Shown here piece by piece: positions 1 through 7,832 of a DNA stretch of 12,398 nt. The first letter of the stretch is position 1, and each line of letters begins with the position of its first letter. The notes beneath the pieces were generated by a model. That model had not been told where the DNA came from, ran no database searches, and saw only the letters and a program-made list of their open reading frames with translations. The stretch is from Aquificaceae bacterium (GTDB lineage: Bacteria > Aquificota > Aquificia > Aquificales > Aquificaceae), in assembly GCA_015490215.1 (NCBI GenBank), contig WFYH01000063.1, positions 1 through 12,398 on the forward strand, in the 5' to 3' direction. Position numbers and translations under genes: made by a program.

Positions 1-705
1 GTGTGGGGGTTATTGGGTACGGTGGTAGCGTTTTTGACGGCGTATTACATCTTTAGGGAGGGGTTTGTGGTATTTCATGGGGAGAGGGTATATGAGAGGG
101 GGCATGAGCCGGAGGAGGTGGGGGGAGTGATGGTGGTGCCGATGGTGGTGTTGGGGGTTATGGCGGTGGTGGTAGGGTTTTTTGAGGGATGGTATATGCA
201 TGCTGTTGGGGGTGAACATAAAGAGATCCATTTGAATATAGCGGTCACTTCTGTGGTTGTTGCCCTCTTAGGTATAGGGATAGCCTACCTCATATTCGTC
301 AAAAGGGTTTTGTCTCCCGAAGAGCTTCACAAAACCCTAAGACCCGTTGCGGTCACCTTCCGGGAGCAGTTCTTTACCGAAAAGCTCTACCACAAGGGCT
401 TTGCAAGGGGTTACATGCTCTTTTCCAAGGCAGCCTACTACTTAGGCGACAGATTTATCATAGACGGATCTATAAACCTCTCCTACAAAGGGTTTTTCAG
501 GCTTGCCAAAGACACGTGGAAGGCGCTTGATATAAAGTCCATAGACATATTCATCCACTTCCTTGCTGGAACGACTTTTAGAACGGGCAGGCTCCTCAGA
601 AACATGCAAACGGGTCTGCTCAATAACTACGTTCTCTTCCTGCTTATAGGAATTATCGTGCTGCTGGGTATAATGCTTTACGCCCTTGACAGGGTGAAGG
701 GGTAA
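1..705 (+). CDS. nuoL: NADH-quinone oxidoreductase subunit L, 3' part (cut by window start)
   Basis: This is the C-terminal 234 codons of NuoL, the distal antiporter-like membrane subunit of complex I; the family is usually over 600 residues, so most of the gene lies before the window. The GTG at base 1 is an internal Val codon, not a start. Visible are a helix followed by an HGE motif (residues about 26-28), a HEP motif (35-37) and hydrophobic stretches at about 43-60, 80-100 and 211-228. The segment before the last helix, with the LRNMQTGLLNNY pattern, is typical of NuoL, where a long lateral helix precedes the final membrane helix. nuoM starts 4 bp after the stop. The first roughly 240 bases are C-poor and G-rich (18 C in 240 bases against 33 C in the next 120) and use only TTA/TTG for Leu, unlike the rest of the gene. 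Identity is secure from the downstream nuoM-nuoN and the C-terminal pattern. Confidence 0.93.
   Translation: MWGLLGTVVAFLTAYYIFREGFVVFHGERVYERGHEPEEVGGVMVVPMVVLGVMAVVVGFFEGWYMHAVGGEHKEIHLNIAVTSVVVALLGIGIAYLIFVKRVLSPEELHKTLRPVAVTFREQFFTEKLYHKGFARGYMLFSKAAYYLGDRFIIDGSINLSYKGFFRLAKDTWKALDIKSIDIFIHFLAGTTFRTGRLLRNMQTGLLNNYVLFLLIGIIVLLGIMLYALDRVKG
696..702 (+). promoter_or_regulatory. Ribosome binding site for nuoM, inside the end of nuoL
   Basis: GAAGGGG lies 7 nt before the GTG at 710 and 10 nt before the ATG at 713. The second purine run (704-710) is too close to either codon to serve. The spacing slightly favours GTG at 710, but the two choices differ by only one residue. Confidence 0.5.
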
Positions 706-709
706 GAGG

Positions 710-2215
710 GTGATGGAGACGGTAAAGGCAACCTTCCCCTTTCTGAGCCTGTCTATGCTGCTTCCTGCAGTTGCCGCACTGTTGGTAGTCTTTCTGAAAG
801 AATCTCTTTCCAAAGTGGTCTCCCTTGCGGGAGCAACCCTTACCTTTGTCCTTTCGCTCATAGTCCTTTTCCTCTTTGACTACCAAAGGACTCAAGTTGT
901 TCAGTTTTACGAAGAGTATACGATCCTCAAGGAGCTGGGTGTAAAGCTCTCCCTCGGTTTGGACGGGCTTTCCCTTCTTATGTATTTCCTTACGACCCTT
1001 GTTTCCCTTGTCGCCATAATGTGGTCGGTTGCGGACAAGCAGATCTCTTTTCGCTTAAAGGAATACTACATTGCCTTTTTGCTCACAGAAAGCTTCCTTG
1101 TGGGTGTCTTTGCCAGCTTTGACCTTTTAGTTTTCTATGTTTTTTATGAGCTTACCCTGATCCCCATGCTCTTTGTAATAGGCATATGGGGTTACAAGCT
1201 CAGGCTTTACTCCGCCTACAAGTTTTTCATATACATCTTCGTCTCTTCGCTTCTTCTTCTGCTGGGAATAGCGGCAACGGTGGTGACCCACTACAAGAGC
1301 TTTGGGGTATACTCCTTCAGCTACTTTGATCTACTCAAGAACGAATACAGCCTCGGTTTTGAGATATTCCTATTTATCCTCTTCTTCATAGCCTTTGCGG
1401 TTAAAACGCCCCTTGTTCCCTTTCACACATGGCTTCCCGACGCCCACGGGGAGGCTCCAACCGCAGGTTCGGTAGTCCTTGCGGCGATACTCCTTAAGAT
1501 GGGAACTTACGCCCTCCTTCGTTTTAACGTGGGTCTTTTCCCGGACGCTACCCTTGCCCTGATGCCCTTCCTCGTAGCCATAGGGATAATAACCATCGTC
1601 TACGCCTCTTGGATGACCATAGTCCAGAACAACATAAAGAGGTTCGTTGCTTACTCCTCGGTATCCCACATGGGCTTTGTGGTAACTGCTCTCTTTCTGT
1701 TGAATAAAGAGGGTCTCAGGGCTTCCGTTACGGAGATGTTCGCCCATGGGATGACCAGTGCCGGAATGTTTATGATCGCAGGCTTCATATACTCAACGCT
1801 TCATACCTTTAACATGAACAGCCTCAGGGGATCGGTCAGGTTTATGCCCCTCTTTGCCTTTATAGTGGCTTACACAGCCTTTGCCGCCATGGGTCTTCCG
1901 GGAGGATCCTCCTTCTGGGGTAAGTTTCTAACCGTTCTTGCGGCGAAGGAGTATTCGTATACCCTTGCCCTTTTGGTTCTTGTGGGGGGCTTTTTCAGCG
2001 CCGCATACGTCCTTTACATGCTCAAGACCCTGTTCTTGGACGTGAGGGAAGAAAGCATCCTCATACACTTCAAGGACGTGAGCGGCTTTAAGTTAGCTTC
2101 CTTTGTGAGCTTGCTGATAGTTATATTCCTGATAGGTTTCTTTCCCCATCTGTTCTTTAACATGTTTGAGGGGTCTTTGGACTTTTTCCTGAAGAACCTG
2201 CTCAAACTGGAGTGA
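710..2215 (+). CDS. nuoM: NADH-quinone oxidoreductase subunit M
   Basis: NuoM is one of the three antiporter-like proton-pumping subunits of complex I. The 501-residue length is normal for the family and the protein is hydrophobic throughout, as expected for about 14 membrane helices. The residues of the proton path are present: Glu147 in the FYELTLIPM segment, Lys232 and His239 in AVKTPLVPFHTWLPDAHGEA, and Lys263 in LLKMGTY. These match the positions of Glu144, Lys234 and Lys265 in E. coli NuoM. The start is GTG (710) followed at once by ATG (713); GTG has the better-spaced ribosome site. The gene lies 4 bp after nuoL and 10 bp before nuoN, so it belongs to the same transcript. Nothing is truncated or missing. 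Confidence 0.97.
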   Translation: MMETVKATFPFLSLSMLLPAVAALLVVFLKESLSKVVSLAGATLTFVLSLIVLFLFDYQRTQVVQFYEEYTILKELGVKLSLGLDGLSLLMYFLTTLVSLVAIMWSVADKQISFRLKEYYIAFLLTESFLVGVFASFDLLVFYVFYELTLIPMLFVIGIWGYKLRLYSAYKFFIYIFVSSLLLLLGIAATVVTHYKSFGVYSFSYFDLLKNEYSLGFEIFLFILFFIAFAVKTPLVPFHTWLPDAHGEAPTAGSVVLAAILLKMGTYALLRFNVGLFPDATLALMPFLVAIGIITIVYASWMTIVQNNIKRFVAYSSVSHMGFVVTALFLLNKEGLRASVTEMFAHGMTSAGMFMIAGFIYSTLHTFNMNSLRGSVRFMPLFAFIVAYTAFAAMGLPGGSSFWGKFLTVLAAKEYSYTLALLVLVGGFFSAAYVLYMLKTLFLDVREESILIHFKDVSGFKLASFVSLLIVIFLIGFFPHLFFNMFEGSLDFFLKNLLKLE

Positions 2216-2225
2216 GGAAGGGAAT

Positions 2226-3692
2226 ATGGATATAGGACAGCTTGTAGGGGCTATAGAGATACCCAAGCTCTCCCGTTTTCTGCCCGAATTGGTGGTTTTG
2301 ATAACCGCCTTCGTGCTTTTCACCTTAGACTTGGCTCTTCCTTCCTATTTGAAGAGAACCGTTCTTCCCACCCTCAGCGCTGCGGGTTACGTGATAGCAC
2401 TGCTTTCCATCTGGATAACGGTCCGTGATCCGGGAGACATCTTCTACGGGAGCTTTACCAACGACCTTCTCGGGGTGGTTGTGAAGATATTTGAACTGCT
2501 CATAGCCCTTACGGTCCTTGCCTTTGCCGGGAATTACTTCAGAAGCAAGAACTCCTTCTACGGTGAGTTTTACTACATGCTTGCCTTCACCCTTTTGGGG
2601 GCTATGATTCTTGCCTCTTCCTACAACCTGATAATCATTTACGTTTCCCTTGAGCTTGTATCCATTGGCTTTTACATCCTCACAGCCCTTTTAAGGGGGT
2701 CCTTTATATCCAAAGAGGGAGCTTTTAAATACCTGATACTCGGGGGACTTTCTATCGCTCTTGCCTCTTACGGAGCGGTCTTTATGTATATCTATGCAGG
2801 ATCCTTAGATTTGAGAGAGATCTTTAAATATTCTGGGCAGGATTACCACTACCTCATATTGGGACTTGTGTTCTTTCTAATAGGTTTCGCTATAAAGATA
2901 GGAGCGGTGCCCTTTCACTTTTGGCTTCCCGACGCCTATCAGGGTGCACCTACACCGGTGACAGCCTTTATGGCTTCGGTGGGAAAGCTCGCCTTTTTCA
3001 TACCCGTGGTCAGGATAATGCCCCTAGTTCAGGAGAAGTTTGCCCTCGCTTGGATGCTTACCGTGGGTGTGATAGCGGCGGTTACCATGCTTTACGGTAA
3101 CTTCGTAGCCCTTGTTCAGAAGGATATAAAGAGGCTCCTTGCTTACTCTTCGGTGGCACACTCGGGATACATCCTCGCGGGGGTTGCTGTTACTCAGGTC
3201 ATAGGTCTGAAGGCGGTTATATATTTCCTATTAGTCTATGCGGTAATGTCCGCAGGGGCGTTCTTTGTGGTCTCCATGTTAGAAAGGAGCGAGGATTGGG
3301 AGAACCAAATAAGGGAGTTTTCGGGGTTGAGGTTCAGCCTGCCCTACCTTGCCTTTGCCTTTATGGTTTACATGTTCGCCCTTCTCGGAGTTCCGCCTAC
3401 CGTAGGCTTTGTGGGGAAGACGCTCGTTTTTATGGCCCTCTCCTTTGATAAACTCTGGTGGCTTGCCTTTATAATGATCCTTTCCACAGCTATATCCACC
3501 GGATACTATGTAAGGCTTGTTGTGCTGATGTATATGAAAGACAAGGAAAAGGAGATTTCCCTTAAGGGTAGGAGCTATGCGGAGATAGCCTCTCTGGTGG
3601 TTCTTACTGTCCTTACCTTTGCCCTCGCGGTGTTCCCTGATCTTGTCTGGCGCTTCATAGGACCGGCTTCGGAAACCCTTTTTGCGAGGTAG
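2226..3692 (+). CDS. nuoN: NADH-quinone oxidoreductase subunit N
   Basis: NuoN is the third antiporter-like subunit of the complex I membrane arm, normally lying next to subunit K and closest to the quinone site of the three. The length (488 residues) and dense hydrophobic helices fit the family. Key residues are Glu143 in the SLELVSIGFY helix, Lys224 and His231 in AIKIGAVPFHFWLPDAYQGA, and Lys254 in ASVGKLAFF. The APTPVTAF motif after the LPDAY helix separates NuoN from NuoM and NuoL, which carry APT-A-S there. The ATG at 2226 follows a purine-rich site (GAGGAAGGG) that overlaps the nuoM stop. nuoA begins 5 bp after the stop. The protein is intact. Confidence 0.97.
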   Translation: MDIGQLVGAIEIPKLSRFLPELVVLITAFVLFTLDLALPSYLKRTVLPTLSAAGYVIALLSIWITVRDPGDIFYGSFTNDLLGVVVKIFELLIALTVLAFAGNYFRSKNSFYGEFYYMLAFTLLGAMILASSYNLIIIYVSLELVSIGFYILTALLRGSFISKEGAFKYLILGGLSIALASYGAVFMYIYAGSLDLREIFKYSGQDYHYLILGLVFFLIGFAIKIGAVPFHFWLPDAYQGAPTPVTAFMASVGKLAFFIPVVRIMPLVQEKFALAWMLTVGVIAAVTMLYGNFVALVQKDIKRLLAYSSVAHSGYILAGVAVTQVIGLKAVIYFLLVYAVMSAGAFFVVSMLERSEDWENQIREFSGLRFSLPYLAFAFMVYMFALLGVPPTVGFVGKTLVFMALSFDKLWWLAFIMILSTAISTGYYVRLVVLMYMKDKEKEISLKGRSYAEIASLVVLTVLTFALAVFPDLVWRFIGPASETLFAR

Positions 3693-3697
3693 GAGCC

Positions 3698-4069
3698 ATG
3701 GACTATATAGCCTTTTTGATCTTTTTGGTGATAATGGTTGCCATCGCCTTTGTGATGATATCACTAAACTGGCTCTTCGGTCCCAAAACGCCTCAAGAGT
3801 ATGAAGACTATCCCTACGAGTGCGGTGTCCCCCTATACGACGAAAGCGCCCAGACCACCTTCCACCAAGGTTATTACCTTCTGGGGCTGTTGCTCTTGCT
3901 CTTTGACATAGAAGCCGCTTTCCTCTTTCCTTGGACGGTCGTCTACAGATGGCTCGGTGTTTTCGGTTTCATAGAGATGTTCCTGTTTATCCTTATTCTT
4001 ACCTACGGACTGCTCTATGCATGGAGGAAGGGCGCTCTCAACTGGCAGTTTGAAATGGAGGAAGTCTAA
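3698..4069 (+). CDS. nuoA: NADH-quinone oxidoreductase subunit A
   Basis: NuoA (ND3 family) is a small membrane subunit whose first loop borders the quinone cavity of complex I. The 123 residues hold three predicted helices (about 4-26, 60-81 and 88-109). The loop carries the family YECGVP motif with Glu41 and Cys42, the counterpart of the ND3 loop cysteine. The second helix ends in FDIEAAFLFPW with Asp70 and Glu72, the conserved buried acids. A GAGG element 8 nt upstream supports the ATG at 3698. The odd point is position: nuoA normally opens a nuo operon, but here it follows nuoN and leads directly into nuoCD with no nuoB between. Its TAA overlaps the nuoCD ATG by one base. Confidence 0.96.
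   Translation: MDYIAFLIFLVIMVAIAFVMISLNWLFGPKTPQEYEDYPYECGVPLYDESAQTTFHQGYYLLGLLLLLFDIEAAFLFPWTVVYRWLGVFGFIEMFLFILILTYGLLYAWRKGALNWQFEMEEV
4057..4064 (+). promoter_or_regulatory. Strong Shine-Dalgarno for nuoCD within the nuoA 3' end
   Basis: GGAGGAAG sits 4 nt before the ATG at 4069. That ATG shares its A with the nuoA TAA stop, so translation of nuoCD is probably coupled to nuoA. Confidence 0.7.
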
Positions 4070-5850
4070 TGCCTTGGGCTAGAACTGACGATTTTGCAGA
4101 TTTAAAAGAAAGGTTTCCCGAGCTTGAAATAGTAGAGTTAAAAACCGAGACCTCTATCCACATAAAAAAGGAGAACCTTATAGAACTCTTAAAGGAGCTA
4201 AAAAGTAGAGGCTTTAAGCTCTTCCTTGATCACTCGGTAGTGGATCTAAAGGAAATCCTTGAAAAGGAAAAAGACTTCAGGAATGCGGTGAAGGAAAAAC
4301 TTATAGCCTTCCCCGAGGACAGGGTTTCAAGGTTCCAAGCCTTCTACATCCTCTACAACGTAGACGAAAGGAAGAGGATAATTGTTAAAACAAGAACCGA
4401 TGGGAAGCTCCCTTCTATAGAAAAACTCTGGTTTGCAGGTAAGTGGGCGGAAAGGGAATGTTATGACATGTTCGGAATAGAATACGAGGGGCACGAAAAC
4501 CTCGTGCGTGCTTTTCTCTGGGACACCTACCCCTACTTTCCGCTGAGGAAGGACTTTCCCCTTGAAGGCTTCCCCGAGCAGGATCTTCCCTCGTTGAACG
4601 AAGTTCTCTGGGGCGATAAGCTTGAAGGGACCATGAACTATCAGCGCAAGCACACCCTCGTCCCCACCCTTGAGGATTTAGAGATAACCGAAAAGAACAG
4701 GCTCAAAAAGAAGGCTCAGATAGTTCTCAACTGGGGGCCCCTCCACCCGGGAACCCACGGGACCATGTGGTTCCTCTTTGACCTTGAAGGGGAAAGGATA
4801 GTTCAGGCGGACGTTATCTTGGGACAGCTTCACAGGGGTGTTGAAAAGCTCGCTGAGAACGAGATGTATAACCAGTTTCTCGTTTACACCGACAGGATGG
4901 ACTATCTGTCTGCCCTTTGTTCAAATCAGGCTTGGGTGGTTGCTATAGAAAGGCTTCTCGGTATAGAGGAGTTCGTCCCCGAAAAGGCTAAATACATAAG
5001 AACCATGATGTCCGAGCTTCAAAGGATCAACTCCCACCTTCTTTGGCTCGGAACCTACGCCCTTGACCTCGGAGCGCTGACCATCTTCCTCTATGCCTTC
5101 AAAGAGAGAGAAAAGATAATGGACATATTTGAGGGCATAACGGGTGCAAGGTTGACCATCTCTTATCCCCGCATCGGCGGGGTGAGAATGGATCTGCCAG
5201 AAGGTGCTCTTGAGGTTATAAAGGCTTTCATAAAGAGGTTTCCGAAAGAGCTTGACGACTGGGAGAGGATACTCACAAGGAACAGGATCTGGCTTAGAAG
5301 AAACAAGGATGTAGGGGTTATCTCTCCCGAAGATGCATACTACTACGGGGTTACCGGACCGGTGATAAGAGGCTCGGGAATACCTTACGACATAAGGAAG
5401 TTTGAACCCTACGATGCTTACGAAGAGGTGGACTTTGATATACCTGTGGGTGAGGTGGGCGACTGCTACGATAGATACCTCGTTCGTATTGAAGAGATGC
5501 GCCAGAGTGTGAGGATAATAGAGCAGTGCGTAGCCAAGTTGGAGAAAATGCCCAAAGATGCGCCCTTTTTTGCAGAGGTTCCCAAAGAGAAAAAGCTCAA
5601 GCTACCCCTTGACGGTATAGGTCTTAAGGTTCCCGTGGGAGACATATACTCTTCGGGAGAAAACCCGCGTGGAGAGCTGGGCTTTTACGTCTTTTCCATG
5701 GGAGGAGTAAAACCTTACAGGGTGAAGGTGAGACCTCCCTCTTACTACAATCTCAGCATATACCCTTACCTTATGAAGGACAGGGTGATAGCGGACGCCG
5801 TTACTGTTCTGGCAAGCATAGATCCCGTTGTGGGTGAGACGGACAGGTAA
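4069..5850 (+). CDS. nuoCD: Fused NADH-quinone oxidoreductase subunit C/D
   Basis: This is a natural fusion of two peripheral-arm subunits of complex I, 593 residues. The NuoC part (about 1-165) ends in the family signature ERECYDMFGIEYEGH followed by an LRKDFPLEG-type segment. A linker (about 166-215) leads to NuoD (about 216-593), which contains LHPGTHG (His226, His230), LHRGVEKLAE, YTDRMDYL, RINSHLLWLG, PRIGGVR and GEVGDCYDRYLVR, and ends in the canonical DPVVGETDR. His226 and Tyr279 match by motif the two quinone head-group ligands known from Thermus Nqo4 (His38, Tyr87), so the quinone site looks functional. NuoCD fusions occur in E. coli and several other groups. The start overlaps the nuoA stop (TAATG). 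NuoB, the subunit that packs against NuoD and carries cluster N2, is not encoded beside it here. Confidence 0.97.
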   Translation: MPWARTDDFADLKERFPELEIVELKTETSIHIKKENLIELLKELKSRGFKLFLDHSVVDLKEILEKEKDFRNAVKEKLIAFPEDRVSRFQAFYILYNVDERKRIIVKTRTDGKLPSIEKLWFAGKWAERECYDMFGIEYEGHENLVRAFLWDTYPYFPLRKDFPLEGFPEQDLPSLNEVLWGDKLEGTMNYQRKHTLVPTLEDLEITEKNRLKKKAQIVLNWGPLHPGTHGTMWFLFDLEGERIVQADVILGQLHRGVEKLAENEMYNQFLVYTDRMDYLSALCSNQAWVVAIERLLGIEEFVPEKAKYIRTMMSELQRINSHLLWLGTYALDLGALTIFLYAFKEREKIMDIFEGITGARLTISYPRIGGVRMDLPEGALEVIKAFIKRFPKELDDWERILTRNRIWLRRNKDVGVISPEDAYYYGVTGPVIRGSGIPYDIRKFEPYDAYEEVDFDIPVGEVGDCYDRYLVRIEEMRQSVRIIEQCVAKLEKMPKDAPFFAEVPKEKKLKLPLDGIGLKVPVGDIYSSGENPRGELGFYVFSMGGVKPYRVKVRPPSYYNLSIYPYLMKDRVIADAVTVLASIDPVVGETDR

Positions 5851-5853
5851 GGG

Positions 5854-6492
5854 ATGTTTCCCTTCAAAGAGACCCTTATACTTGTTATCCTCACGAGGTT
5901 TGTAGAGTTCCTCGGAATACTCGCCACCTTCTACCTTATGTTTAAAGGATACAGGCTCAGATACATTATCGTAGTCGGCGGCATAGTTCTTGCCAGCCTG
6001 CTTGTTAGCATGGTGGGTTTTGTCTTCAGGGAATACATAGCCCTAATAGCCACAGTTGATCTCATAGTCACCGCCCTCGTGCTACTCGGAGTGCTTATAT
6101 ACGTTTCAAAAAATCCGGAAAAGACTCGGGACTTTACTCCTCCCGCCAACGCCCGCTGTCCTGTCTGCAATGTCCTTATAATCAACGAGGATGAGCTTTG
6201 CACCATGAGCGTGGGCGGATACACCTTCTACTTTGACTCCTGCGACCACCTTGTGAAGCTGATGAAGGAAGTTGATTTTTTCCTTGAGCACAAAAAGCTG
6301 CCCAAAGGAGAGGTAAAGGACGTATTCGTGAAAACCAAAGACACCAAAAGATGGAAAAGGATAGAGTCCGTTCACATCGTTGAGGAAGGGGGAGTTTACA
6401 GGGCTTACGAGAAAGAAGGCAAAGGTGATAGCTTAGATATCAAAGGTCTCCTTGAGGCGTTCAAAAACAAGCTCCGGGGAAGGAAGGCTTAG
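5854..6492 (+). CDS. Membrane protein with NosL-like four-cysteine C-terminal domain, last gene of the nuo operon
   Basis: The function is unknown. The 212-residue protein has three predicted membrane helices (about 8-29, 36-57 and 62-84), then a soluble domain from about residue 95. That domain opens with CPVCN (Cys102, Cys105), has further cysteines at 116 and 130, a GGYTFYFDSCDHL segment, and a DVFVKTKDTKRWKRIESVHIV stretch. The order CPxC, then a YxFFD-like strand, then a V-x-D/K-x-x-T strand resembles the NosL family of copper-binding proteins, judged by eye. A metal-binding or redox-sensing role is therefore an inference. NosL proteins are normally exported lipoproteins, whereas this one is anchored by three helices. 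The ATG at 5854 is 3 bp after the nuoCD stop, so it is co-transcribed with complex I and could assist its assembly or an electron-transfer partner. Its last 60 bp overlap the convergent glycosyltransferase gene. Confidence 0.72.
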   Translation: MFPFKETLILVILTRFVEFLGILATFYLMFKGYRLRYIIVVGGIVLASLLVSMVGFVFREYIALIATVDLIVTALVLLGVLIYVSKNPEKTRDFTPPANARCPVCNVLIINEDELCTMSVGGYTFYFDSCDHLVKLMKEVDFFLEHKKLPKGEVKDVFVKTKDTKRWKRIESVHIVEEGGVYRAYEKEGKGDSLDIKGLLEAFKNKLRGRKA

Positions 6493-7389
6493 GCAGATTT
6501 TGTCTCTCCTTCTGCACCTTTTGGGGTTCGGCGAGCAGGGTGAACAGGGCGCTGGGTTGGAGATGTAGCCCCCCTTAAGCGGGTAAAAACCATAGTCGGG
6601 AGAGGTAGCGGTATAGACGGTAAAGGCGGGAACTCCAAGGGCATTTGCTATGTGAACGGGCGAGGAGTCGTTTGAAATGACAAACTTGGCACCCGCTAGC
6701 ACACCCATCAGCTCCCTTAGGGATGTCCTGCCCACAAGGTTTACGAAGCTTATTTCTCTTTCAAGGGTGAGAGCCTTCTGGGTATCTTCTTTGAGCCCTG
6801 TCACAACTATCTGAAAACCCGTAAACTTCTTGAGTAGATCCGCCCAGTTCTTGAGGCTCCACTCCTTCAGGGGAAAGTTGGAAAAGGGGTTTACAACTAT
6901 GTAGCTTCCCTCTTTCAGACCGAATTTCTTTAGAATTCCCTCCTTTTCTTCTTGCGGAAGGTGGAGGCGGGTTTCCCGCACTATCTTCTTAACCCCCAAG
7001 GGTTTTAAAAGCTCGAGGTTTCTGTCCACCTCGTGGAGTTCCCACCTGTGCTTTACCCTGTGGGTGAAGGCTAAAGGGAACTCGGATCTATCAAAGCCTA
7101 TCCTTGTAGGTATCCCGGAAAAGAGCATTATCAGGGCGGTTCTCAGGGACCTGTGGGGAACAACTGCCACATCGTAGTCCTTAATTTTCTTCAAGATACG
7201 GATACTTTCCCCCAGCGTTTTTGAAAAGGGTATGAGGTCAAGCCCCATACCCCCAAACAGCTCCTTTATGAAGGGACGCCCTACGAAGCCGAGCCGTGCG
7301 GAAGGGAAATTAAGCTGTAGCGTTTCTATAAGGGGCGTGGCAAGAACCACGTCCCCCAAGTAGGCGGTTTGCCAAATTAAAAAGTTCAC
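6433..7389 (-). CDS. Glycosyltransferase family 9 protein, ADP-heptose:LPS heptosyltransferase-like
   Basis: This 318-residue protein has the two-domain GT-B pattern of GT9 enzymes, which transfer heptose from ADP-heptose to the lipopolysaccharide inner core on the cytoplasmic face of the inner membrane. The N-terminus reads IWQTAYLGDVVLATPL, with Gly12-Asp13 in the acceptor-side loop. The C-terminal domain has a VVNPFSNFPLKEWSLKNW segment near 165-182 and the nucleotide-sugar motif NDSSPVHIANALGVP at 240-254. A C-x2-C-x6-C-x6-C cluster (Cys282, 285, 292, 299) near the end is common in WaaF-type members. The N-terminus fits WaaF (heptosyltransferase II) best, but acceptor specificity cannot be read from sequence. 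The start is GTG, sharing one base with the upstream lipoprotein stop (TAGTG). No clear Shine-Dalgarno precedes it, so translation probably depends on coupling. The 3' 60 bp are antisense to the end of the nuo operon. Confidence 0.88.
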   Translation of the reverse strand: MNFLIWQTAYLGDVVLATPLIETLQLNFPSARLGFVGRPFIKELFGGMGLDLIPFSKTLGESIRILKKIKDYDVAVVPHRSLRTALIMLFSGIPTRIGFDRSEFPLAFTHRVKHRWELHEVDRNLELLKPLGVKKIVRETRLHLPQEEKEGILKKFGLKEGSYIVVNPFSNFPLKEWSLKNWADLLKKFTGFQIVVTGLKEDTQKALTLEREISFVNLVGRTSLRELMGVLAGAKFVISNDSSPVHIANALGVPAFTVYTATSPDYGFYPLKGGYISNPAPCSPCSPNPKRCRRRDKICLSLPSPELVFERLKETFDI

Positions 7390-7826
7390 TACTTTTTCAT
7401 GTCGGGCGTGTAGGGGCTGATATCAGCTATCAGCCAGCGGTCATCTTCCTTGATCAGGACGAAGCTAAAGAGCTTCTCAATTCCGTCCTTGTCCACCACC
7501 CGTGCCTTGATGATCGCTGTGCTTTCGCCGATCATCTTTCCGCCTGTGATCTCGTAGTCGTCCATGTTGGCACCCATGGTGCTGAGCAAACAGGCGAGGG
7601 CTTCAGAGGGTTTGAGTTCGGTAAACTGGACGGGAAGCTTCAGGTCCTTGGCAAGGTTGTCCCTGAAGGAGGGGTGAAGGCGCTTGATGGCATCAAACCC
7701 TTCCTTTTCCTGAACCTCTTCCAAAAAGCTGTCTACCACGTCCTGAGCAGGCTCGTAGGGTTCCCCACAGGACTTGAGGCTGAATATAAGAGCCACCGCC
7801 ACCGAAGCTAACGCTATCTTCCTCAT
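7389..7826 (-). CDS. Small putative lipoprotein, DUF4878-like
   Basis: This is a 145-residue exported protein. The N-terminus MRKIALASVAVALIFSLKSC is a lipoprotein signal peptide: basic n-region, hydrophobic core, and an LKSC lipobox with Cys20 as the acylation site. The mature part begins with PAQDVVDSFLEEVQEKEG and ends with a strand-rich KLFSFVLIKEDDRWLIADISPY pattern. That layout resembles the NTF2-like DUF4878 lipoproteins by eye, but not strongly enough to give a function. The reading frame stays open upstream to about 8081, but that stretch is antisense to pntAA, and only the ATG at 7824-7826 gives a signal peptide. It is followed without a gap by the glycosyltransferase, suggesting a shared envelope role. 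The start codon coincides with the predicted transcription start, so the mRNA is probably leaderless. Confidence 0.8.
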   Translation of the reverse strand: MRKIALASVAVALIFSLKSCGEPYEPAQDVVDSFLEEVQEKEGFDAIKRLHPSFRDNLAKDLKLPVQFTELKPSEALACLLSTMGANMDDYEITGGKMIGESTAIIKARVVDKDGIEKLFSFVLIKEDDRWLIADISPYTPDMKK

Positions 7827-7832
7827 GCTAAA

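Noticed and set aside
1..705. GTG at base 1 as the start of a short, complete nuoL-like protein
   Set aside because: The sequence begins mid-helix and matches the C-terminal third of NuoL. The window edge is the cause of the apparent start.
1370..1747. Minus-strand reading frames opposite nuoM and other nuo genes
   Set aside because: They are antisense to conserved membrane-helix coding sequence, have no ribosome site, and give low-complexity basic products.
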